DNA of 64,000 nt from Pseudomonas fluorescens. GTDB taxonomy: Bacteria; Pseudomonadota; Gammaproteobacteria; Pseudomonadales; Pseudomonadaceae. Positions within the stretch are counted from its first letter, which is position 1. Every line of letters starts with the position of its first letter. The translations under genes and the position numbers were made by a program. Under the pieces are notes generated by a model. The model saw only the letters and a program-made list of their open reading frames with translations. It was not told the DNA's origin and ran no database searches. Where the stretch lies: the NCBI RefSeq assembly GCF_040448305.1, contig NZ_CP148752.1, forward strand, positions 3,658,001-3,722,000. Direction: 5' to 3'. Shown piece by piece: positions 52,434 through 61,082 of the stretch.

Positions 52434-53282
52434 TCATTTGAATTCGACGGGGAAACCGATGGCCGGGGTAGGCAGATCCACACCGAACCATTGCTTGAAC
52501 GACGCCGCGTAAGTCGGGAACTCAACACCGGTCATGGCCTCATGCAGGGTGGTATTGACGAAGTTCAGCCAGTCCTGATCACCACGCTTGACCGCGCACG
52601 CATAGGTCTGCGGGCTCCAGGCGTAGGCAGGGCTGCGATAACGGCCAGGGTTCTGCACCATCAGGTACTTCACCGAAGACTGGTCGGTGGCTGCCGCGTC
52701 GGCGCGGCCGGAGTTCACGGCCTGGTACATCAGGTCCACGCTGTCGTACTGATCGACCTTGGCCTTGGGCAGCGCCTGGTGCACCAGTTCTTCGGCATAG
52801 ACGTTTTGCAGCACCGCCACGGTGAGACTGTCACCGGCGGCTTTCATGTCATCGATTTCCTTGTACTTGCTGTTCGCCGGCAGCAGCAGGCCGACACCTT
52901 CGCGGTAGTACGGCAGGGTGAACGCCACTTGCTGCGCGCGGCTGGCCGTCACGGTGATGAACTGGCAACTGATGTCGACCTTGTCGGTCAGCAGGTTGGG
53001 AATCCGCGCATCGGACGATTGCACCACGTACTCAACCTTGCCTGGGTCGTTGAACAACCCCTTGGCGATCATGTGCCCGATATCAATATCAAAGCCTTGC
53101 AACTTGCCATCCGCACCCTGGAAGTGCCACGGCGCGTTGGTGCTGCCGGTGCCTACGATCAGTTTGCCGCGGGCCAGAACGCTATCGAGCTTACTGTCCG
53201 CCGCCTGGGCTACACCCATGGCAGCGGCAGAAGCCGCGAACAGAAAAACACACGCTTTGAACAAGGAAGGTCGGCGATGCAT
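52434..53282 (-). CDS. Amino acid ABC transporter substrate-binding protein
   Basis: Periplasmic SBP_bac_3 protein of 282 residues from ATG at 53282 (TGGAG upstream). The signal peptide is MHRRPSLFKACVFLFAASAA then AMGVAQA-ADSK. Ligand-binding signature regions: GKLIVGTGSTNAPWHFQGAD, GFDIDIGHMIAKGLF, DKVDISCQFITVTASRAQQV and ADAAATDQSSVKYL. The specificity for a given amino acid cannot be read. It is the first gene of the importer operon and has a perfect inverted repeat 21 bp upstream. The GTG three codons upstream is less likely as start. Confidence 0.9.
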   Translation of the reverse strand: MHRRPSLFKACVFLFAASAAAMGVAQAADSKLDSVLARGKLIVGTGSTNAPWHFQGADGKLQGFDIDIGHMIAKGLFNDPGKVEYVVQSSDARIPNLLTDKVDISCQFITVTASRAQQVAFTLPYYREGVGLLLPANSKYKEIDDMKAAGDSLTVAVLQNVYAEELVHQALPKAKVDQYDSVDLMYQAVNSGRADAAATDQSSVKYLMVQNPGRYRSPAYAWSPQTYACAVKRGDQDWLNFVNTTLHEAMTGVEFPTYAASFKQWFGVDLPTPAIGFPVEFK

Positions 53283-53302
53283 GGCAAGCACTCCAGGGTG
53301 AT

Positions 53303-53348
53303 GTTTATTCCGCTACACCGGAACATGGTATGTAACAACGGAATAAAC
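53303..53348. promoter_or_regulatory. Inverted-repeat operator candidate
   Basis: GTTTATTCCG (53303-53312) and CGGAATAAAC (53339-53348) are a perfect 10-bp inverted repeat separated by 26 bp, in the promoter region of the binding-protein gene. The IclR regulator encoded nearby is the natural candidate. The remaining intergenic sequence to 53552 shows no gene. Confidence 0.6.
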
Positions 53349-53552
53349 AGCAGAAAGTGTGCCACAGGATGTGGAGGGAATGTGAGGGAGATTGAAATTT
53401 GTTTTGAATCATGGGGATGCGTAGAAAACAGGAAAAACCGTTACCAAACGCACGGCCCCCTGATCGCTACCGTTTGCTACAAAGGACGGGTATCTGGTTC
53501 ACAACCGGGCGCCTGGAGAGTCGGTACGCTGATTCCCCTGCGCCTGGCTGAC

Positions 53553-53957
53553 CTAGTGCTTGAATGACGCCATCACCCGTTCAGCATTGTCATCGCAGCT
53601 CATACCTTCGGGCTTGGCCTGTATGGTGTCGATCCAGCCCAGCAACTGCGCCTTGCTATGGGCCAGGTGCCGTTGCATCTCTTCGATCTGCTCGATCTTG
53701 CGATGCAGGCCGGCCATCAACTCATCGTGCTTGAACGCGCCCGTCACAGTATCCGGCAGCAACTGCTTGAGTTCCTCCAGGCTGAAACCGGCTTGTTGTG
53801 CGCACTGGATGAGTTGCAGGGTTTGCAGCGCCTGTTGCGAGTAACGCCGATAACCGTTGGCAGAACGCTCGACCTGGCGGATCAAGCCCTGAGACTCGTA
53901 AAAACGGATGCGCGATGCGGTCAACCCGCTCAACTGCGCCAATTCACCAATCTTCAT
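53553..53957 (-). CDS. MerR family transcriptional regulator
   Basis: This 134-residue regulator has the MerR winged helix (MKIGELAQLSGLTASRIRFY ESQGLIRQ) and a long dimerisation helix ending in KAQLLGWIDTI. A carboxy-terminal single cysteine (GMSCDDN) is present but no metal-binding cluster. It is divergent from an old yellow enzyme gene, and the intergenic region has a MerR-type promoter with a perfect palindrome, so it most likely activates that gene in response to an electrophile or redox signal (inference from OYE biology). Confidence 0.85.
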   Translation of the reverse strand: MKIGELAQLSGLTASRIRFYESQGLIRQVERSANGYRRYSQQALQTLQLIQCAQQAGFSLEELKQLLPDTVTGAFKHDELMAGLHRKIEQIEEMQRHLAHSKAQLLGWIDTIQAKPEGMSCDDNAERVMASFKH

Positions 53958-53976
53958 TGCGGCCTCATTTACCTGC

Positions 53977-54007
53977 TTGACATTAAAGTTAACTTTAAGC
54001 TTAGCCT
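53977..54007 (+). promoter_or_regulatory. MerR-type promoter of the old yellow enzyme gene
   Basis: TTGACA (53977-53982) is followed after exactly 19 bp by TAGCCT (-10). The spacer starts with the perfect 16-bp palindrome TTAAAGTTAACTTTAA (53983-53998), the classical arrangement of an operator between over-spaced -35 and -10 boxes. Confidence 0.8.
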
Positions 54008-54033
54008 CTGCTCATCACTACGAGGAGTCAAGC

Positions 54034-55257
54034 ATGTCGCCCTTCCAGACATTGAATCTGCCCAACGGCCAGACCATCGGCAATCGCATTGCCAAAGCCG
54101 CGATGGAGGAGAATCTCGCCAACACCGATCAGGTGCCCGACCAGGCGCTGTTGCGCCTGTATCAGGCCTGGGCCGAGGGCGAAGCCGGCTTGCTGCTGAC
54201 CGGCAATGTGATGATCGACCGCCGCGCCATGACCGGCCCCGGCGGTGTAGCGCTGGAAGACGAGCGCCACCTGGAGCGCTTCCGCCAGTGGGCCAGCGTC
54301 GGCCGCTCCGGCGGTGCGCATTTCTGGGTGCAGCTCAACCATCCTGGCCGCCAGACCATGGCCAACCTCGGCCAGCAAGCCTTGGCGCCGTCGGCAGTTG
54401 CGCTGGATCTGGGCCAGTTCTCGAAGATGTTCGCCGAACCCAAGCCCATGAGCGAGGACGACATCCAGGAGGTGATCCGACGCTTCGCCACCAGTGCTGC
54501 ACTGGCCGAGAAAGCCGGTTTTACCGGTGTTCAGATCCACGCCGCCCACGGCTACCTGCTCAGCCAGTTCCTTTCGCCGCTCACCAATCGGCGCACCGAT
54601 CAATGGGGTGGCTCCCTGGAAAATCGCGCGCGCCTGCTGTTGTCCGTCGTCGAGGCGGTTCGCCAAGCGGTGTCGCCGCAATTTTGTGTGTCGGTAAAAC
54701 TCAACTCAGCGGATTTCCAGCGCGGCGGTTTCGATGCCGATGATGCACGGCAAGTGATCCAGTGGCTGAACGAACAAGCGATCGACCTGCTGGAGCTCTC
54801 CGGCGGCAGTTACGAAGCACCGGCCATGCAAGGCGAAGCACGCGACGGCCGGACCCTGGCACGGGAGGCGTACTTTCTGGAAATGGCCGGTGAACTGGCC
54901 AGCGTGGCGCGGATGCCAGTGATGGTGACCGGCGGGATCCGGCGTTTGGCAATCGTCGAACAGGTCCTCGACAGCGGCCTTGCCATGGCCGGCATCGGCA
55001 CCGCGCTGGCCGTGGAACCGCACCTGGTCAAGCACTGGCGCGAAGGCCAGAACAGCCATCCGCAATTGCCGCCGATCCGCTGGAAGCGCAAGCCCCTGGC
55101 GGCGCTGGCGAGCATGGCGGTGGTCAAGTTCCAGCTGCATCGCTTGAGCCGTGGGCGCAAAACCCGACCTGAAGTCTCGGCGCTATGGGCGTTGATTCTC
55201 GACCGGTTGTACATTGGCAAGCGTACCCGTCAGTATCGGCAGGCGATGGGTAAGTGA
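54034..55257 (+). CDS. NADH:flavin oxidoreductase, old yellow enzyme family
   Basis: FMN-dependent oxidoreductase of 407 residues from ATG at 54034 (GAGGAG upstream). TIM-barrel motifs: GNRIAKAAMEENLA, HFWVQLNHPGRQ, GFTGVQIHAAHGYLLSQFLS (catalytic His-x-x-His), NRRTDQWGGSLENRARLLL, and the FMN-phosphate site in MVTGGIRR. It reduces electrophilic C=C bonds of unknown substrates. A carboxy-terminal extension (about residues 345-407) resembles that of 2,4-dienoyl-CoA-reductase-like OYEs but lacks the second flavin domain. Controlled by the divergent MerR gene. Confidence 0.9.
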   Translation: MSPFQTLNLPNGQTIGNRIAKAAMEENLANTDQVPDQALLRLYQAWAEGEAGLLLTGNVMIDRRAMTGPGGVALEDERHLERFRQWASVGRSGGAHFWVQLNHPGRQTMANLGQQALAPSAVALDLGQFSKMFAEPKPMSEDDIQEVIRRFATSAALAEKAGFTGVQIHAAHGYLLSQFLSPLTNRRTDQWGGSLENRARLLLSVVEAVRQAVSPQFCVSVKLNSADFQRGGFDADDARQVIQWLNEQAIDLLELSGGSYEAPAMQGEARDGRTLAREAYFLEMAGELASVARMPVMVTGGIRRLAIVEQVLDSGLAMAGIGTALAVEPHLVKHWREGQNSHPQLPPIRWKRKPLAALASMAVVKFQLHRLSRGRKTRPEVSALWALILDRLYIGKRTRQYRQAMGK

Positions 55258-55288
55258 TTCAAATTTGAGGTCGGCTGGTACACCGCTT

Positions 55289-55379
55289 TCGCGAGCAGGC
55301 TCGCTCCCACAGGGGGGGTTGGGCGATCACAAATTTTGCGTTCCAACCGGATCAATTGTGGGAGCGAGCCTGCTCGCGA
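55289..55379. repeat. REPIN-like REP pair 8
   Basis: Inverted REP copies at about 55289-55312 and 55356-55379 between the convergent OYE and chelatase genes. Confidence 0.88.
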
Positions 55380-55405
55380 AGAGGCCAGTCCTGGCACGAC
55401 AGATC

Positions 55406-56077
55406 TCAGCCAGGAATCAGCTCGTCAATGTGCCGATACTCCGCCTGCAACTGCGCCGCCAACACCCTGCTGCGCCCGAGCCGGATCGGCCCGCGCTCGA
55501 TGTCGATCAGCAAACCCGGACACTCCAGTACGGGCAACAACGGCCAGTCCTTGAGCCGGCCATCGGTCACCAGCAACAACCGCTGCTGCTCCGCCGGAAA
55601 ACGCTTTTGCCGCGCCCCCAACCATCGACCCGCTTCGCCCAATGCCGCCAGCAACGGCGTGCCGCCACCGGCGCCAAGACCATCGAGCCACTGGCGTAAT
55701 CCGCTGGAAGCCTTCAATCCCTGCACCTGCCACTTGGGTGCAGCACCGCTGGCCGTGAGCAACGCCAGTCGCGCACGCTGGCGATAGACATCGTCGAACA
55801 ACTGCGCCAGCAAGCCCTTGGCATCGCTCAATGCCTGATGACGGCGGGTCGATGCGGAGGCATCCACGATCACCAGCCACAGTTCATGGGGCGAGCGAGT
55901 GCGCAGGTGAAACAACAGGTCGTCACGCTGACGTGGCCGGCCATTGAGCAATGTGCCGGGCCAGTTGACCGAGCCGCTGCGTGCTGCATGACGCTTGCCC
56001 TGTTTACCGTGGTCCAGCCGCCCGGCTCGGGGTCTGGCATTCGCCCCCGCAACGGAGCGAGGGCGAATGCCTAGGGC
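55406..56077 (-). CDS. VWA (ChlD-type) half of the chelatase, reached by -1 frameshift
   Basis: This frame encodes a von Willebrand factor A domain with an intact MIDAS (DASAST; later GLGAGGGTPLLAAL and LLLVTDGRLKDWP), as in the D/CobT-type subunit of metal chelatases. The preceding linker (RSGSVNWPGTLLNGRPRQRD) is conserved in ChlD proteins but has no start codon of its own. The frame instead joins the upstream AAA+ gene in the -1 register at the A AAA AAG site (56077-56083). Frameshifting gives an AAA+-VWA fusion of about 557 residues. A TTG at 55951 is a poor alternative start that would cut into the conserved linker. It would work with CobN to insert cobalt into hydrogenobyrinate diamide. 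Confidence 0.8.
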   Translation of the reverse strand, partial: ALGIRPRSVAGANARPRAGRLDHGKQGKRHAARSGSVNWPGTLLNGRPRQRDDLLFHLRTRSPHELWLVIVDASASTRRHQALSDAKGLLAQLFDDVYRQRARLALLTASGAAPKWQVQGLKASSGLRQWLDGLGAGGGTPLLAALGEAGRWLGARQKRFPAEQQRLLLVTDGRLKDWPLLPVLECPGLLIDIERGPIRLGRSRVLAAQLQAEYRHIDELIPG

Positions 56078-56083
56078 TTTTTT
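56036..56083 (-). promoter_or_regulatory. Programmed -1 frameshift signal (slippery site plus stem-loop)
   Basis: On the minus strand the heptamer A AAA AAG (56083-56077) is in the correct register, five bases (CCCTA) before a perfect 11-bp stem GGCATTCGCCC / GGGCGAATGCC (56071-56061 with 56046-56036, 14-nt loop). The zero-frame stop TAG (56073-56071) follows one codon after the slip. This is the textbook bacterial -1 frameshift arrangement, the same heptamer as in dnaX. Confidence 0.85.
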
Positions 56084-57078
56084 GGCCAGCTCGGCACTTC
56101 ACGTCGTGCGCCGACCGCCAGTGCCTGGGCAGGCAACTCGCCCCACTGGCCCTGCCCTTCGCTCGGGTTGGCGTTTTGCGGCGCAGAGGGTTGCGCAGCC
56201 TGGGATGGCTGAGATGCCGGTGCGCAATGCTCGCGACGACGATGGCGCAAGGCGAACTCGGCAACGGCGTCGATATCTTCCTCGGCGATCGCGTTCGCCC
56301 CGCGCCAGGCGGCGTGCGCCCGGGCGGCGCGCAGCCAGACCAGATCGGCGCGCAAACCATCGACACCGGCGGCAAAGCAGCGTTCGGTGATGTGTTCCAG
56401 CGCCTGATCATCGAGGGGAATGTTTACCAGTGCATTGCGTGCGTTCTGGCATCGTTCACGCAGAGACGCCTGCGCGGACTCCCATTCAGCGCAGAAACCT
56501 TGCGGATCACTGTCGAAATCCAGGCGACGGCGGATGATCTGACCGCGCTCGGCCGGCGCGGTGTGGCCACCGAGGGCGACGTTCAAGCCGAAACGGTCGA
56601 GCAGTTGCGGACGCAGTTCACCCTCTTCCGGGTTCATGGTGCCAATCAGCACGAACTTCGCCGAATGCCGATGGGAAATACCGTCACGCTCCACCAGATT
56701 GGTGCCGCTGGCGGCCACATCGAGCAGCAGGTCAACGAGGTGATCGGGCAACAGATTGACCTCGTCGACGTAGAGTACGCCACCGTCAGCCTTGGCCAGT
56801 ACACCAGGGGAAAACTGTGCGCGACCTTCGCCCAGCGCCGCGTCGAGATCGAGGGTGCCGACCAGCCGTTCCTCGGTGGCGCCCAGCGGCAAGGTGACGA
56901 ACTGACCGCTGGCCAGCAGGTCCGCCAGACCGCGGGCCAGGGTCGACTTGGCCATGCCCCGCGGGCCTTCGATCAGGACACCGCCGATTTTCGGGTCGAT
57001 GGCGGTCAGGTACAGGGCCAGCTTCAAATCGTCGGCGCCGACCACGGCGGAGAGCGGGAAATGCGGGGTGTCGGTCAT
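56071..57078 (-). CDS. AAA+ (ChlI/CobS-like) metal chelatase subunit, zero-frame product
   Basis: AAA+ ATPase of 335 residues from ATG at 57078. Walker A-like GPRGMAKSTLARGL, LPLGATEERLVGTLDLDAAL, Walker B GVLYVDEVNLLPDHLVDLLL, sensor IGTMNPEEGELRPQLLDRFG. The carboxy-terminal stretch (PSQAAQPSAPQNANPSEGQG) is the flexible acidic/Pro-rich linker that in ChlD-type proteins connects to a VWA domain, and translation stops soon after in KKP. The same message yields the longer VWA-containing form by -1 frameshifting. It lies 159 bp after cobN on the same strand and is likely co-regulated by the B12 riboswitch upstream of cobW. Confidence 0.9.
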   Translation of the reverse strand: MTDTPHFPLSAVVGADDLKLALYLTAIDPKIGGVLIEGPRGMAKSTLARGLADLLASGQFVTLPLGATEERLVGTLDLDAALGEGRAQFSPGVLAKADGGVLYVDEVNLLPDHLVDLLLDVAASGTNLVERDGISHRHSAKFVLIGTMNPEEGELRPQLLDRFGLNVALGGHTAPAERGQIIRRRLDFDSDPQGFCAEWESAQASLRERCQNARNALVNIPLDDQALEHITERCFAAGVDGLRADLVWLRAARAHAAWRGANAIAEEDIDAVAEFALRHRRREHCAPASQPSQAAQPSAPQNANPSEGQGQWGELPAQALAVGARREVPSWPKKP

Positions 57079-57136
57079 CTTCAATACTCAGTCCTGGTCG
57101 GTGATCTATCTACAAAAATTACAGTCGCCTTTATCC

Positions 57137-57228
57137 CTGTGGGAGCGAGCCTGCTCGCGATGAGGCCATCACATCCACCATCATCGTTGGCTGACAAATC
57201 GCCTTCGCGAGCAGGCTCGCTCCCACAG
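57137..57228. repeat. REPIN-like REP pair 9
   Basis: Inverted REP copies at about 57137-57160 and 57205-57228 between cobN and the chelatase AAA+ gene. Confidence 0.88.
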
Positions 57229-57236
57229 GGAAGTGA

Positions 57237-60200
57237 TTAGCCGTCTTCTTCTATATCCAGCAACAAATTCTCCAGCGCCTCGCGGTACTCGCCGGGCTCC
57301 TTCCACATCCCGCGTTGTTGCGCCTCGAGCATGCGTTCGGTCATGTCGCGCAAGGCATGGGGATTGTGTTCGCGGACAAAATCCCGGGTGTCCGGGTCGA
57401 GCAAATAGGCATCGGCCAGCAACGCGTACTGGTGATCGTCGATCAACTGCGTGGTGGCGTCGAAGGCGAACAGGTTGTCGACCGTCGCGGCCATTTCGAA
57501 CGCACCCTTGTAGCCGTGACGCTTGACGCCTTCGAGCCATTTCGGATTGGCCGCCCGGGAGCGGATCACCCGGTTCAGCTCTTCCTTCAGGGTACGAATC
57601 TTCGGCAGGTCCGGCTGGCTGTGGTCGCCATGATAACTGGCCGCCGCCTCGCCTTTCAGGCTTTCCACCGCCGCGAGCATGCCGCCCTGGAACTGGTAGT
57701 AATCGTTGGAGTCGAGCAGATCGTGCTCGCGGTTATCCTGGTTTTGCAGTACCGCCTGTACCTGGCTCAGGCGCTGGCTGAACTGTTCGCGGGCGGCGGT
57801 GCCTTCGTCGGACCCGCCGTAAGCGTAGCCGCCCCAGTTGAGGTAGACCTCGGCCAGGTCCTCGCGGCTCTGCCACAGGCGACCGTCGATGGCGCCCTGC
57901 ACTCCCGCGCCGTAGGCACCGGGTTTGGCCCCGAAAATCCGCCAGCCGGCCTGACGCCGCGCAGCGTCTTCATCGAGCCCTGACTGCAGCAAGGCTGCAC
58001 GCTCGGCGCGCACCTTGGCCGCCAACGGGTTGAGTTCGTCCGGCTCATCGAGGTCGGCCACCGCTTGCACCGCCGCGTCGAACAAGCGAATCAGATTGGC
58101 AAAGGCATCACGGAAGAAACCGGACACACGCAAGGTCACATCGACTCGCGGACGGTCGAGCAGGCTCAGCGGCAAAATCTCGAAGTCATCGACCCGCTGG
58201 CTGCCGGTCGCCCAGACTGGACGCACACCCATCAGCGCCATGGCCTGGGCGATGTCATCGCCGCCGGTGCGCATGGTCGCGGTGCCCCACACCGACAAAC
58301 CGAGCTGGCGCAAATGATCGCCGTGGTCTTGCAGGTGCCGTTCGAGAATCAGGTTGGCCGACTGGAAACCGATACGCCACGCCGTGGTGGTCGGCAGGTT
58401 GCGCACGTCCACCGAATAGAAGTTGCGACCGGTGGGCAGTACGTCCAGGCGACCACGACTCGGTGCGCCGCTGGGGCCGGCCGGGACGAAGCGTCCGCTC
58501 AAGGCATCGAGCAATCCGCGCATTTCTGCCGGACCGCAGGCGTCCAGACGCGGGGCGACCACCTCGCGCAGGCTATCGATGATGGCTTGCACCTCGATCC
58601 AGTCCGCCTCCTGTAGGAGCGAGCCTGCTCGCGATGGTGTGTCAGTTGACATCAATGTGGCTGACACACCATCGCGAGCAGGCTCGCTCCTACAGGGGCT
58701 ATTCAAGGCGTCCGAGATCAACTGCGCGGCGAACAACTCCAGGCGCTCGCGGGTATCGCCCGCCGTGCGCCAAGTCTCGTCGCTGATAAGCAAAAGTGGT
58801 TCGGGACGAGACCCTGTCCACGGTTCGGCCAGAGCACAATCGAGCGGGTCGAAGCCCAATACGAAGGCCTTGGCCAGTGCCCGCAGCAAACTCGACTGCG
58901 CGCCCCGCCCATCGCCCCGTGGTATACGCAACAACGCCAGCAAGGTGTCGATACGCAAACGACCGGTGGGCGATTCGCCGAACACATGCAGGCCGTCGCG
59001 GATCTGCGACTCTTTCAAGTCGCACAGGTATGTGTCGAGTCGCGGTAACCAGATCGCCGCATCGGCATCGCTGTCGAGCTGTTCGTCCAGTTGCAGTTCA
59101 CGGTCGATGTGGGTGTCACGCACCAGTTGCAGGATGTCGCGCTGCAACTCTCGGGCACGGCGCGGATCGAGCAGCTGCGCTTCGTAATATTCGTCGGCCA
59201 ACAGTTCGAGGTTGCGCAGCGGGCCGTAGGTTTCGGCGCGGGTCAGCGGGGGCATCAAGTGATCGATGATCACCGCCTGGGTACGCCGTTTGGCCTGGGC
59301 GCCCTCGCCCGGGTCGTTGACGATGAACGGATAGATGTTCGGCAGCGGCCCGAGCAGTGCATCCGGCCAGCAGTTTTCCGAGAGCCCGACGCCCTTGCCC
59401 GGCAGCCATTCGAGGTTGCCATGCTTGCCGACGTGGATCACGCCATGGGCGCCGTAGGTGTTGCGCAGCCAGAAGTAGAACGCCAGATAGCCGTGCGGCG
59501 GCACCAGGTCCGGGTCGTGATACACCGCGCTCGGGTCGACCTGATAACCCCGCGCCGGCTGAATGCCGACGAAGGTCAGGCCAAAACGCAGGCCGGCGAT
59601 CATCATCCGTCCGCTGCGACACATCGGGTCGCTTTCCGGCGCGCCCCAACGTTCGAGCACCGCTGCGCGGTTGGCTTCGGGCAGGGCGTTGAACATCGCC
59701 AGATAGTCATCCATCCCCAGGCTTTGCTGGCACGGACGCAGGTCGAGGGTCTCGAGATCGTTGCTGACGCCGCCTAGCAACTGCTGGATCAACGCGGTGC
59801 CGCTGTCCGGCAATTCAGCCGGCAATGGATAACCTTCGGCATGCAGCGCCCGCAGGATATTCAGCGCCGCGGCCGGGGTGTCGAGGCCGACGCCATTGCC
59901 GATGCGACCGTCGCGGGTGGGATAATTGGCGAGAATCAAGGCAATGCGTTTTTCTGCATTGGGCACCCGCGCCAGATCGATCCAGCGCCGCGCCAGTTCG
60001 GCAACGAAATCCATGCGTTCCGGTTGTGGCCGGTAGCAGACCACATCCGACTGACTGCGCTCACTGCGCCACGCCAGGTCCTTGAAACTGATCGGGCGGC
60101 TGATGATGCGTCCGTCCAGCTCCGGCAAGGCAATATGCATCGCCAGGTCACGGGGGCCGAGGCCCTGTTCGCTGGCGCGCCAACCGGGTTCGTTGTCCTG

Positions 60201-61079
60201 GGCGCAAATCGCCTGGATCACCGGAATATTGCGGCGAAACGGGCGCAGATGCGGTGCTTCAGGACTGGATTGGGCGAAGCCGGTGGTGTTCAGGATCACC
60301 GAGACGCTGGCCTCATCCAGCCAGTCCTCTACCACGCAAAGACAACCGGGCTCTTTCAGACTGGCTAGCGCTATCGGCAACGGATTCAACCCCGCGGCCT
60401 GCAAGCGCTGGCAAAAAACATCAATGAAAGCCGTGTTCGCCGCTTGCAAATGCGAGCGGTAAAACAGCACCGCCGCCACCGGTTGATCGGCGTGCCAGTC
60501 GGCCTGCCAGTCCCTCAGTACGGCCGAATGTTTGTGCGGATGGTAAATCGCCGTGCGTGGCAGGGTTTGCGGCTCGCCCCAGGTGTAATCACGCGCCAGC
60601 CAGCGGTTGGCCAGGCAGCGGAAGAAATCGAGGGCGTTACCCATGCCGCCCTGGCGCAGAAACTGCCAGAGCCGGTCGCGATCCTCGGCGCCGACGGTGC
60701 TCAAGTCGCTAAGTTCCGGGTCCGGGCGATCATCGCCTGGCACCAGAATCACCTGCACACCGCGCTGCGACAGCTCAACCAGGCGCTCGATGCCGTAACG
60801 CCAATAGGCGATGCCGCCGTGCAGTGAAATCAGGATCACCCTGGCATGACGCAGCACTTCGTCGACGTACAAATCGACCGAGGCATGGTTCTGCACCTGC
60901 ATCGGGTTGGCCAGGCGCACGCTCGGGTAATCGTCGGGCAATTGCTGCGCCGCTTCGGCGAGCAGCGCCAGGCTGGAATCGCCGCTGCACAGGACCACCA
61001 ACTCGGCGGGGGTTTGTCCAAGGTCGGCAATGTTGTCATCCGACACGAAACCGCCGGGTTGGGTCCTGAGCAGGTGCAT
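57237..61079 (-). CDS. cobN: Cobaltochelatase large subunit CobN, with a REPIN-encoded insertion
   Basis: The catalytic subunit of the aerobic cobaltochelatase, 1280 residues. CobN/BchH features: AVLFYRSHLQAANTAFIDVF, VILNTTGFAQSSP, YPTRDGRIGNGVGLDTPAAA, YGAHGVIHVGKHGNLEWLPG and RFVPAGPSGAPSRGRLDVLP. Residues of about 795-823 (bases 58611-58695) are encoded by a REPIN and have no counterpart in family members I know; the protein is correspondingly slightly long. The frame stays open through it. The gene starts 3 bp after cobW and ends before the AAA+/VWA chelatase gene, giving the complete set of cobalt insertion genes in one operon. Confidence 0.93.
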   Translation of the reverse strand: MHLLRTQPGGFVSDDNIADLGQTPAELVVLCSGDSSLALLAEAAQQLPDDYPSVRLANPMQVQNHASVDLYVDEVLRHARVILISLHGGIAYWRYGIERLVELSQRGVQVILVPGDDRPDPELSDLSTVGAEDRDRLWQFLRQGGMGNALDFFRCLANRWLARDYTWGEPQTLPRTAIYHPHKHSAVLRDWQADWHADQPVAAVLFYRSHLQAANTAFIDVFCQRLQAAGLNPLPIALASLKEPGCLCVVEDWLDEASVSVILNTTGFAQSSPEAPHLRPFRRNIPVIQAICAQDNEPGWRASEQGLGPRDLAMHIALPELDGRIISRPISFKDLAWRSERSQSDVVCYRPQPERMDFVAELARRWIDLARVPNAEKRIALILANYPTRDGRIGNGVGLDTPAAALNILRALHAEGYPLPAELPDSGTALIQQLLGGVSNDLETLDLRPCQQSLGMDDYLAMFNALPEANRAAVLERWGAPESDPMCRSGRMMIAGLRFGLTFVGIQPARGYQVDPSAVYHDPDLVPPHGYLAFYFWLRNTYGAHGVIHVGKHGNLEWLPGKGVGLSENCWPDALLGPLPNIYPFIVNDPGEGAQAKRRTQAVIIDHLMPPLTRAETYGPLRNLELLADEYYEAQLLDPRRARELQRDILQLVRDTHIDRELQLDEQLDSDADAAIWLPRLDTYLCDLKESQIRDGLHVFGESPTGRLRIDTLLALLRIPRGDGRGAQSSLLRALAKAFVLGFDPLDCALAEPWTGSRPEPLLLISDETWRTAGDTRERLELFAAQLISDALNSPCRSEPARDGVSATLMSTDTPSRAGSLLQEADWIEVQAIIDSLREVVAPRLDACGPAEMRGLLDALSGRFVPAGPSGAPSRGRLDVLPTGRNFYSVDVRNLPTTTAWRIGFQSANLILERHLQDHGDHLRQLGLSVWGTATMRTGGDDIAQAMALMGVRPVWATGSQRVDDFEILPLSLLDRPRVDVTLRVSGFFRDAFANLIRLFDAAVQAVADLDEPDELNPLAAKVRAERAALLQSGLDEDAARRQAGWRIFGAKPGAYGAGVQGAIDGRLWQSREDLAEVYLNWGGYAYGGSDEGTAAREQFSQRLSQVQAVLQNQDNREHDLLDSNDYYQFQGGMLAAVESLKGEAAASYHGDHSQPDLPKIRTLKEELNRVIRSRAANPKWLEGVKRHGYKGAFEMAATVDNLFAFDATTQLIDDHQYALLADAYLLDPDTRDFVREHNPHALRDMTERMLEAQQRGMWKEPGEYREALENLLLDIEEDG
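58611..58695. repeat. REPIN inside the cobN coding sequence
   Basis: Inverted REP copies (CTGTAGGAGCGAGCCTGCTC...) at 58611-58634 and 58672-58695. The inner 11 bp on each side (TGGTGTGTCAG / CTGACACACCA) also pair, giving a 35-bp perfect inverted repeat around a 15-bp loop. This is longer than in the other REPINs of the window. It keeps the cobN frame open. Confidence 0.9.
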
Positions 61080-61082
61080 GGC

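Noticed and set aside
55870..56052. A short ATG-started frame (MRGRMPDPEPGG) considered as an independent start for the VWA protein
   Set aside because: It is in a different frame from the VWA domain; only the -1 register from the AAA+ gene joins it in frame.
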